From Bacteroidales bacterium (GTDB lineage: Bacteria > Bacteroidota > Bacteroidia > Bacteroidales > F082): a stretch of DNA of 53,279 nucleotides. The translations under genes and the position numbers were made by a program. Under the pieces are notes generated by a model. The model was not told the origin of the DNA, made no database searches, and was given only the letters and a program-made list of their open reading frames with translations. This document shows, piece after piece, positions 1 to 6,041 of this stretch. The first letter of the stretch is position 1. Each line of letters opens with the position of its first letter. Location of the stretch: the NCBI GenBank assembly GCA_017561025.1, contig JAFZDU010000030.1:1-53279 (forward strand). The letters run 5' to 3'.

Positions 1-378
1 AAAAAGTTTTATGTTTTCCAGTCTTCGAGTAAATCGTAAGAAAGAGAATATCCCCATATCGATGGCGTGACTCTTATTCATTATCCAGAACGCTCCGCCG
101 ATAATAAGGATAAAAACGATGATTGAACTTTGCTTCTCAAAGCCTTTGAACAATGCCGAGAATATCTGCCAAGTCTGCGGTTCCGACTGATAATCGTTGC
201 AATATTGCTCTGGAAGCTGGTCCTGGTAATAGAAATTCATCGATGTCACTTCCACTCCATTTTCTATTACATTTTCCTTAATATAATATCCAGGCTTTAC
301 CATCCATGTCATCACTGCTGCTATTACAATGATAAAGAACACTATAACAAATGTATGAGGTACTTTTTTCTGAGCCAT
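1..378 (-). CDS. YfcC-family membrane transporter, 5' part only
   Basis: The frame is open from an ATG at 376-378 (minus strand) to the window edge and gives 126 residues without a stop, so the 3' part lies outside. The N-terminus reads MAQKKVPHTFVIVFF, followed by a hydrophobic helix ending in TWMVKPG. A hydrophilic loop follows, then a second helix with IIVFILIIGGAF and the segment SHAIDMGIFSFLRFTRR. This order matches the start of YfcC-type carriers, whose E. coli member has a similar DTLVIIFF...TWVVPVG start and an IGGAFGI...GTIDNGI segment. YfcC proteins are inner-membrane carriers of roughly 500 residues thought to move C4-dicarboxylates or amino acids; the substrate cannot be told here. 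A TATTTTTG -7 box lies at 395-402 on the minus strand. Confidence 0.8.
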   Translation of the reverse strand, partial: MAQKKVPHTFVIVFFIIVIAAVMTWMVKPGYYIKENVIENGVEVTSMNFYYQDQLPEQYCNDYQSEPQTWQIFSALFKGFEKQSSIIVFILIIGGAFWIMNKSHAIDMGIFSFLRFTRRLENIKLF

Positions 379-394
379 AAATTTATCTTTTGTG

Positions 395-402
395 CAAAAA
401 TA
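395..402 (-). promoter_or_regulatory. -7 promoter box for the YfcC-family gene
   Basis: On the minus strand this reads TATTTTTG, fitting the Bacteroidetes TAnnTTTG box, and ends 16 bases before the ATG. No clear -33 TTTG was found. Confidence 0.5.
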
Positions 403-474
403 ATGGTTTTATAGAATATTTCAACAAATTCATTGAAATTATAATAAAAATTAGGGTTTTGAACAATATTATTG

Positions 475-482
475 TATTTTTG
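475..482 (+). promoter_or_regulatory. -7 promoter box for the gene at 512
   Basis: TATTTTTG matches TAnnTTTG and is followed 29 bases later by the ATG at 512. Confidence 0.55.
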
Positions 483-511
483 CATTTTATTCAAACAAAT
501 ATTTTTTTAAA

Positions 512-1021
512 ATGATTAACAATTCTCTGACACCTTCTGACATCATGGATCTTATCACAGACTACAAATCTGAGATAAGGAAATTAACTGCAAAAATCTC
601 ATTTTGTGAAAATAGAATTTTCGAATTAGAAGACATGCTTAACAAAAACAGCATGAATTCCAATTATGACAATATAAGCAACATATACAGCAAGCCTACC
701 AGACCAAGAAAAAAGGAGTTAGCGCCTCGCAAGCCTTATCCTTTATCAGATTGGGACAAGATTATCTTAGACATCTTCAATGAAAGCGGCAAGGCACAGC
801 TAAGCAAGGATATATATGAAAAGGCTTTCGCCAAATCCAAAGAGGCAGGCATCTTCCTCGACGACATCAGGAGCAAGGCTAAAATCAACCAATGTCTGGT
901 GAAATTAACGAATCGCCGCCACGACCTTAGAAAAGTAAAATATGGAGGACGCGGTTTTGCCTACTGTCTGCCAGAATGGTTCAACGAAAACGGACTATTG
1001 AAACAAGAGCACAAAATATAA
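512..1021 (+). CDS. unidentified protein, coiled coil plus winged-helix-like region
   Basis: This 169-residue soluble protein has no signal peptide. Residues about 10-45 are charged and heptad-like (ITDYKSEIRKLTAKISFCENRIFELEDM, shown here only as IRKLTAKISF), suggesting a short coiled coil. A basic linker (PTRPRKKELAPRKPYPLS) follows. The C-terminal half starts at SDWDKIILDIFNESGK and ends in RHDLRKVKYGGRGFAYCLP, which has the helix-helix-wing look of a winged-helix fold. I do not recognise a named family, and DNA or RNA binding is inference from the basic linker and fold guess only. The promoter at 475-482 and the hairpin at 1033-1066 make it a single-gene unit. Confidence 0.7.
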   Translation: MINNSLTPSDIMDLITDYKSEIRKLTAKISFCENRIFELEDMLNKNSMNSNYDNISNIYSKPTRPRKKELAPRKPYPLSDWDKIILDIFNESGKAQLSKDIYEKAFAKSKEAGIFLDDIRSKAKINQCLVKLTNRRHDLRKVKYGGRGFAYCLPEWFNENGLLKQEHKI

Positions 1022-1032
1022 AAACAATAAAA

Positions 1033-1066
1033 AAGAGGCTGTCTAACAAGTTTTAGACGGCCTCTT
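1033..1066 (+). terminator. hairpin after the 512 gene
   Basis: Arms AAGAGGCTGTCTA and TAGACGGCCTCTT pair over 13 positions (one G-U) around an 8-base loop. The T-run is weak (ATTTTATT further on). The sequence AAGAGGCCGTTTAACAA at 1124-1140 repeats one arm. Confidence 0.55.
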
Positions 1067-1092
1067 ACAGATTTTATTGTCCCGCATGATTT

Positions 1093-1116
1093 TGTAGGGA
1101 CGCATCGAATGCGTCC
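1093..1116. repeat. short palindromic intergenic repeat (GGGACGCAT type)
   Basis: TGTAGGGACGCAT is followed by ATGCGTCC, so the element is self-complementary. A diverged copy lies in reverse orientation at 34839-34863. This looks like a dispersed REP-like element. Confidence 0.5.
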
Positions 1117-1144
1117 AAAATAAAGAGGCCGTTTAACAAAAAAA

Positions 1145-1195
1145 AGTGAAGTGAAGCCCAAAGTTTGGACAAAAAACTTTGGGCTTCACTTCACT
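1145..1195 (-). terminator. terminator of the methylmalonyl-CoA decarboxylase operon
   Basis: The 22-base arms at 1145-1166 and 1174-1195 are perfect inverted repeats around a 7-base loop. The hairpin sits 22 bases past the mmdB stop. It lies between convergent units and may serve both. Confidence 0.75.
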
Positions 1196-1217
1196 TGTTA
1201 TACAGCTTCTTTTTTCA

Positions 1218-2801
1218 TTATAACATCAAGAAGCTCATCAAGACACCTGCCGCAACCGCAGAACCGATGACACCCGACACATTAGGAGCCATAGCATGCA
1301 TGAGGAGGTGGTTTGATGGATCGTATTTCTGACCTTCCACCTGAGAAACGCGAGCTGCATCTGGCACAGCAGAAACGCCGGCATTACCGATGAGAGGGTT
1401 GATTTTATCGCCTTCTTTCAAGAAGAGGTTCATGAATTTAGCGCCGAGAACACCAGCTGCTGTAGCAATTATGAATGACAATGCTCCCAATCCGAAAATC
1501 AACAATGACTCTTTTGTAAGGAACACGTCGGCTTGTGTTGAAGCACCAACGGTAAGACCCAACAATATTGTCACGATGTCGATGAGAGCGTTGCTTGCAG
1601 TGTTAGCGAGACGTTTAGTCACGCCGCTTTCCTTGAGGAGGTTACCGAAGAACAACATACCGAGCAATGGCAATGCCGAAGGGCTGATGAATGTTGTCAG
1701 AAGGAGACCTACTATAGGGAAGCAAACCTTTTCTGTCTTGCTTACCATGCGAGGAGCCTTCATGTGAATGACGCGTTCTTTAGGTGTGGTAAGCAACTTC
1801 ATGATTGGAGGCTGGATAAGAGGCACGAGAGCCATGTAAGAATAAGCAGCGATAGCGATAGGTCCGAGGAGATGAGGAGCCATCTTTGATGACAAGAAGA
1901 TAGCCGTTGGACCGTCAGCACCGCCGATGATACCGATAGCACCTGCTTCTCTAAGGTCAAATCCGAGATACAATGCGCCTATGAAGGTAAGGAACACGCC
2001 CAGCTGAGCAGCAGCGCCCAAAATCATGAGACGAGGCTGTGAGATGAGCGATGAGAAGTCAGTCATAGCACCGATTCCCAAGAAGATAAGAGGAGGATAG
2101 ATACCTTGGCGTACTCCGAAGTAGAGATAATTCAAGACAGAACCTTTTTGGTAGATACCTGTCTGGATATTCAAGCTGAATGCTTCGTTGATAGTTGCCA
2201 AAGCAGATGTCTCATCCATACCTTGAGGTAGGACTATAGCACCGTTGGCATACATTTCGTTGAAGCGAGCCAAGGCGTCGTTAAGTTCCAACTTGATATT
2301 TTCACCTCCGAAGAGGCTTACCATCAATGCCTGCGCATCTTGGATGTCAGACTGCAGCACATTCTGGTCATAGAGTTCTTGCAGATGAGACAAGACATCA
2401 TTGAGGTTGAATGTGTACGTCTGTAGGAATGGTATGTTACCCACTATGATACCCACTCCGATAGGGATGAGCAGCATAGGTTCGAAATCGTATTTAATAG
2501 CCAGAAATATAAAAAAGAAAGCAACAAGAATCATAACCAAGTTACCTCTTGTTGCGTTTTTAAAACCTGTAAAAGCGAAGAAGTTGCTTAATCCAGAAGC
2601 AATCTCCTCTCCTACTGATGTTTCAGCAGAGACCTCTGCTGTAGTTATTTCTGTCACGACATTTTCTGTCACAGCACCTGTGAAGACGCGCTCAGCCATT
2701 GTGGCATTGGAAGTCACAAAAGCATGAAGCACGAACATCACAGCTACTAATGTAAAAATGACGAGGGCTTTTCTTTTAATTGTATTTTCCCTAGGTTTCA
2801 T
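1218..2801 (-). CDS. mmdB: sodium-pumping methylmalonyl-CoA decarboxylase, beta subunit
   Basis: This is the membrane subunit that removes CO2 from carboxybiotin and exports Na+. The GGADGPT motif at residues 293-299, whose Asp is essential in OadB-type subunits, is present, as is NAGVSAVPDAAR near the C-terminus and PPLIFLGIGAMTDF at 236-249. At 527 residues it is about 100 longer than typical members. An N-terminal extension (residues 1-85) carries its own hydrophobic segment at 12-30. A hydrophilic stretch at about 126-218 separates GNIPF from the next conserved helix. It is the last gene of the operon, 11 bases after mmdC, and ends before a strong hairpin. The family assignment is firm; the substrate comes from the operon. 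Confidence 0.93.
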   Translation of the reverse strand: MKPRENTIKRKALVIFTLVAVMFVLHAFVTSNATMAERVFTGAVTENVVTEITTAEVSAETSVGEEIASGLSNFFAFTGFKNATRGNLVMILVAFFFIFLAIKYDFEPMLLIPIGVGIIVGNIPFLQTYTFNLNDVLSHLQELYDQNVLQSDIQDAQALMVSLFGGENIKLELNDALARFNEMYANGAIVLPQGMDETSALATINEAFSLNIQTGIYQKGSVLNYLYFGVRQGIYPPLIFLGIGAMTDFSSLISQPRLMILGAAAQLGVFLTFIGALYLGFDLREAGAIGIIGGADGPTAIFLSSKMAPHLLGPIAIAAYSYMALVPLIQPPIMKLLTTPKERVIHMKAPRMVSKTEKVCFPIVGLLLTTFISPSALPLLGMLFFGNLLKESGVTKRLANTASNALIDIVTILLGLTVGASTQADVFLTKESLLIFGLGALSFIIATAAGVLGAKFMNLFLKEGDKINPLIGNAGVSAVPDAARVSQVEGQKYDPSNHLLMHAMAPNVSGVIGSAVAAGVLMSFLML

Positions 2802-2812
2802 GACGAATGATA

Positions 2813-3244
2813 TTAACCTATTACAACCAAAACAGCACCTTGAAGAACGTTATCGCCTACTCTGACTTTAATATCTTTTATTACACCATCAACTTCAGCC
2901 AAGAAGTTGTTTTCCATTTTCATTGCTTCGTACATTAAAATCTTGTCGCCGCGTTTTACTTGATCGCCAACGTTGACGAAGATTTGCATGATAGTACCAG
3001 GTAGCGGAGCTACTGCTTTAACGCCGTCGACGTTGCCGGCTGCTGCTGGAGCTGCTGCCTTTGGCGCTGCTGCCTTTGGCGCTGCTGGACGTGGAGCGAT
3101 AACAGGCTTAGCCTCTTCTTTTTCACGCTCGACATCAACTTCGTATTGTGTACCATTGACGACAACTTGAGCCTTGTCGTTTTCGAAGCTTTGAACTTCT
3201 ACTTCATATTGTTTTCCACTTATTGTGAACTTAAATTTTTTCAT
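2813..3244 (-). CDS. mmdC: biotin carrier (gamma) subunit of methylmalonyl-CoA decarboxylase
   Basis: This 143-residue protein ends in a biotinyl domain with the signature YEAMKMEN, so Lys109 should carry biotin. A flexible Ala/Pro linker of PKAAA repeats covers residues about 48-70. The first 40 residues match the short N-terminal beta region usual in these carriers. It shuttles carboxybiotin from the MmdA carboxyltransferase to MmdB. It starts one base after the mmdE stop and is followed 11 bases later by mmdB, so the three are surely co-transcribed. OadA-type decarboxylases carry this domain fused, whereas here it is a separate subunit as in Veillonella and Propionigenium. Confidence 0.93.
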   Translation of the reverse strand: MKKFKFTISGKQYEVEVQSFENDKAQVVVNGTQYEVDVEREKEEAKPVIAPRPAAPKAAAPKAAAPAAAGNVDGVKAVAPLPGTIMQIFVNVGDQVKRGDKILMYEAMKMENNFLAEVDGVIKDIKVRVGDNVLQGAVLVVIG

Positions 3245-3245
3245 A

Positions 3246-3428
3246 TTAATATCTGTTTAAATTATTCATTCCAAAAACTTTAGAACTCCATGGTGAATAA
3301 CGGCACTGTACTCTCTTGATAGTAAGCTTACCTGATTCTTCATCATGAACTTCCATCGACATTGACAAAGCCAAGCCTATTGCAGCAATGACATCATCGT
3401 TTATAACATTATCTTTAGAAGTCTTCAT
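3246..3428 (-). CDS. mmdE: epsilon subunit of methylmalonyl-CoA decarboxylase (MmdD C-terminus-like)
   Basis: This 60-residue protein has no membrane helix. It aligns with the C-terminal part of the upstream MmdD: AAIGLALSMSM versus VAIGMALSLSM, VHDEES versus VHDVEP, LTIKRV versus ITIKRV, SPWSSKVFGMNN versus SAWNCRSYGMNN. Veillonella parvula has an extra epsilon chain of about 55 residues that also resembles the end of its delta chain, and the gene order here (A-D-E-C-B) is the same. I therefore call it mmdE rather than a decayed duplicate. It lies 20 bases after mmdD and 1 base before mmdC. Its likely role is stabilising the complex, inferred from the family. Confidence 0.8.
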   Translation of the reverse strand: MKTSKDNVINDDVIAAIGLALSMSMEVHDEESGKLTIKRVQCRYSPWSSKVFGMNNLNRY

Positions 3429-3448
3429 CCTTTTATTTTACCTTTTAA

Positions 3449-3835
3449 TTAATATCCGTTTATGTTATTCATCCCATAACTCCTGCAGTTCCATGCCGAG
3501 CTGCGACGTTCCACTCTCTTGATAGTGATGATGTCTGGCTCCACGTCATGGACACTGTCCATCGACAACGACAATGCCATGCCTATCGCGACCATGACAT
3601 CATCGTCATCAGGATTTATGTTTTTCACCTCTTTAACTTCTACTTTATCTTTCTTCTTATCCTTATTGATAATTTTATTCCAATCGAGGTTGATGAGTTT
3701 GGATACGCCAGCGAATATTAGGAACAATATCACCAAGGCGACGACAACTATCAAGAAACCGCTTATAGTCACGATCCATCCTTTCAACTGGAGACCATCT
3801 TGCACTGCTAACAAGGATAAATATAAAGTATTCAT
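3449..3835 (-). CDS. mmdD: delta subunit of methylmalonyl-CoA decarboxylase (OadG/MmdD type)
   Basis: This 128-residue membrane protein has one helix at about residues 20-45 (GWIVTISGFLIVVVALVILF). A Lys-rich stretch (KDKKKDKVEVKEVK) comes next, and then the C-terminal tail that pairs with the other subunits and is duplicated as MmdE. OadG/MmdD proteins anchor the soluble carboxyltransferase to the membrane beta subunit. The short N-terminus before the helix should face the periplasm. It starts 13 bases after the mmdA stop. Confidence 0.85.
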   Translation of the reverse strand: MNTLYLSLLAVQDGLQLKGWIVTISGFLIVVVALVILFLIFAGVSKLINLDWNKIINKDKKKDKVEVKEVKNINPDDDDVMVAIGMALSLSMDSVHDVEPDIITIKRVERRSSAWNCRSYGMNNINGY

Positions 3836-3848
3836 TGTCTTATTTTTT

Positions 3849-5408
3849 TTAGAGTGGGATATTACAATGTTTCTTAGGAGGATTAGTATCTTTCTTGGTT
3901 TCTAAAGCGTGTAAAGCTCTGATGATGCGGAAACGAGTGTTGCGTGGTTCGATAACATCGTCGATATAACCAAATTTAGCTGCATCGTATGGGTTAGCGA
4001 ATTTATCGCGGTAGTCTTGTTCTTTCTTAGCTACGAGTTCAGCGCGTTCTGCTGGATCGCTGATAGCTGCGATTTCTTTACCGTCGAGGACTTCAACAGC
4101 GCCTGAAGGACCCATAACAGCGATTTCTGCTGATGGCCATGCATAGTTGATGTCAGCTCTGAGTTGTTTACAGCCCATAACCAAGTGAGAACCACCGTAT
4201 GATTTACGTACTGTAACAGTAATCTTTGGAACTGTAGCTTCGCCGTAAGCGAACAACATCTTAGCACCGTGAGAGATGATGCCGCCATATTCCTGAACTG
4301 TACCAGGCAAGAAGCCAGGAACGTCAACTAATGTGATGATAGGAATGTTGAAAGCGTCGCAGAAACGAACGAAACGAGCGCCTTTACGTGATGCGTTGAT
4401 GTCGAGAACGCCTGCGAAATATGCTGGGTTGTTAGCTACGATACCTACTGGCATTCCATCGAAGTGAGCAAAACCAACGATTAAGTTTCTTGCGAAGTCT
4501 TTATGTACTTCTAAGAACTTGTTGTCGTCGACGATAGAATGGATGATATGTTGCATATCGTAAGGTTTGTTAGGATTATCAGGGATAATCTCATTCAACG
4601 AGTCGTCCTTACGATCAATTGGGTCGTCTGTTGGTTTGTATGGAGGTTCTTCCAAATTGTTTTGTGGGAGGTAAGAAACGAGGTCTCTAATTAATTGGAG
4701 AGCTTCTTCTTCTGTTGGAGCCATGAATTGGCTGACGCCTGACTTTTGGTTGTGGACGAGAGCGCCGCCTAAGTCTTCTGTGCTTACGTCTTCGCCTGTA
4801 ACAGTCTTAACAACTTTTGGACCTGTGAGGAACATATAGCTGTTTTGCTCTGTCATCAAGATGAAGTCGGTCAATGCTGGTGAGTAAACTGCACCGCCAG
4901 CGCAAGGGCCGAAGATAGCTGAAATTTGAGGGATAACGCCAGAAGCGTCGATATTGCGTTGGAAGATTTCAGCATAACCTGCCAAACTTCTTGAACCTTC
5001 TTGGATACGAGCACCGCCTGAGTCACAGATACCGATGACAGGAGCACCGACTTTCATAGCTTGGTCCATGACCTTGCATATTTTCTTTGACATTGTTTCT
5101 GACAATGAACCACCGAAAACAGTGAAGTCTTGTGAATAAACGTAAACAACGCGGCCCTCAATTGTACCATAACCTGTTACGACACCGTCGCCGAGATATT
5201 GTTGTTTATCGAGACCAAAGTCTGTTGTGCGATGAGTTAAGAACATGTCAAATTCTTCGAAGCTACCTTCGTCGAGAAGCATATTGATACGCTCGCGAGC
5301 TGTGTATTTTCCTTTGGCATGTTGTGATTCAATGCGCTTCTCACCTCCACCGAGACGAGCCTGAGCGCGTTTGTCTAACAATTCTTGAATTTTTTGTTCA
5401 ATTACCAT
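3849..5408 (-). CDS. mmdA: methylmalonyl-CoA decarboxylase, alpha (carboxyltransferase) subunit
   Basis: This 519-residue cytosolic crotonase-fold carboxyltransferase transfers the carboxyl of methylmalonyl-CoA to biotin on MmdC. The N-terminal half has the acyl-CoA pocket with GDGVVTGYGTIEGR, SGGARIQEG and FGPCAGGAVYSPA. The C-terminal half has VDVPGFLPGTVQEYGGIISH and the MGPSGAVEVL segment. Length and order are those of MmdA/PccB. The partner genes mmdD-E-C-B make a decarboxylase far more likely than a propionyl-CoA carboxylase. The gene follows mce by 41 bases, linking epimerisation to decarboxylation. Confidence 0.95.
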   Translation of the reverse strand: MVIEQKIQELLDKRAQARLGGGEKRIESQHAKGKYTARERINMLLDEGSFEEFDMFLTHRTTDFGLDKQQYLGDGVVTGYGTIEGRVVYVYSQDFTVFGGSLSETMSKKICKVMDQAMKVGAPVIGICDSGGARIQEGSRSLAGYAEIFQRNIDASGVIPQISAIFGPCAGGAVYSPALTDFILMTEQNSYMFLTGPKVVKTVTGEDVSTEDLGGALVHNQKSGVSQFMAPTEEEALQLIRDLVSYLPQNNLEEPPYKPTDDPIDRKDDSLNEIIPDNPNKPYDMQHIIHSIVDDNKFLEVHKDFARNLIVGFAHFDGMPVGIVANNPAYFAGVLDINASRKGARFVRFCDAFNIPIITLVDVPGFLPGTVQEYGGIISHGAKMLFAYGEATVPKITVTVRKSYGGSHLVMGCKQLRADINYAWPSAEIAVMGPSGAVEVLDGKEIAAISDPAERAELVAKKEQDYRDKFANPYDAAKFGYIDDVIEPRNTRFRIIRALHALETKKDTNPPKKHCNIPL

Positions 5409-5449
5409 AATATTAGGAATTTAATTGATTACTAATTAATAATATTGGA

Positions 5450-5866
5450 TTATTTGTTTTTATCTTCGCAAAGTTCTGTAAGGACACCGCATGTTGATTT
5501 TGGGTGTAAGAAAGCGATGCTTAAGCCTTCAGCGCCGCCACGTGGAGCCTTGTCGATGAGACGGATGCCAGCAGCTTCCGCTTCTGCAAGCTGTCCTTCA
5601 AGGTTTTCAACAGCGAAAGCGATGTGGTGCATGCCACCCTTGCCGCCGTTCTTTTCGATGAATGAAGCTATAGTGCTTTCTGGTGATGTTGGTTCCAACA
5701 ATTCTATTTTGGTTTGACCAATCTTGAAGAATGCAGTCTTGACTTTTTGATCAACGACTTCTTCAATGTTGTAACATTTTGTTCCGAGGAGAGTTTCAAA
5801 GAATGGAATAGATTCTTCTAAGCTTGTGACAGCTATTCCAATGTGTTCAATATGAGTTGGATTCAT
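5450..5866 (-). CDS. mce: methylmalonyl-CoA epimerase
   Basis: This 138-residue protein is a vicinal-oxygen-chelate (glyoxalase-fold) enzyme that interconverts (R)- and (S)-methylmalonyl-CoA. Family marks are IEHIGIAVTSLEESIPFFE at the N-terminus, TKIELLEP in the middle, GGMHHIAFAVEN, and FLHPKSTCGVLTEL at the end. The His, Gln/Glu and Glu metal ligands expected of this fold have counterparts in these motifs. It is the first gene of the operon and supplies the isomer used by MmdA after the B12-dependent mutase, which is not in this window. A TATATTTG promoter box lies at 5906-5913. Confidence 0.95.
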   Translation of the reverse strand: MNPTHIEHIGIAVTSLEESIPFFETLLGTKCYNIEEVVDQKVKTAFFKIGQTKIELLEPTSPESTIASFIEKNGGKGGMHHIAFAVENLEGQLAEAEAAGIRLIDKAPRGGAEGLSIAFLHPKSTCGVLTELCEDKNK

Positions 5867-5905
5867 AATAACGTTATTTTAATTTAAAAATTCGAATTTA
5901 GGGTA

Positions 5906-5913
5906 CAAATATA
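5906..5913 (-). promoter_or_regulatory. -7 promoter box of the mce-mmd operon
   Basis: TATATTTG on the minus strand fits TAnnTTTG and sits 39 bases before the mce ATG. No well-spaced -33 box was found. Confidence 0.6.
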
Positions 5914-6012
5914 AACCTTTTTTTGAAACTCATAATCTCAAAATATCAGAAAATTTTGAACCAAGACAGATAACGGCTTGCCGTCATTCTTAAATCATTG
6001 AGACTTTTTTAT

Positions 6013-6020
6013 TATTTTTG
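6013..6020 (+). promoter_or_regulatory. -7 promoter box for the M1 peptidase gene
   Basis: TATTTTTG ends at 6020. A TTG-initiated reading frame opening at 6018 overlaps this box, so the true start must be the ATG at 6042. Confidence 0.65.
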
Positions 6021-6041
6021 CGCATAAATAAAATTCAAGTC

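Noticed and set aside
3246-3428. The 60-codon frame as a decayed duplicate of mmdD
   Set aside because: The frame is intact, the spacing to both neighbours is tight, and size and place match the known epsilon subunit.
6018-6041. Upstream TTG start for the M1 peptidase
   Set aside because: The TTG is part of the TATTTTTG promoter box and would add residues before a clean signal peptide.
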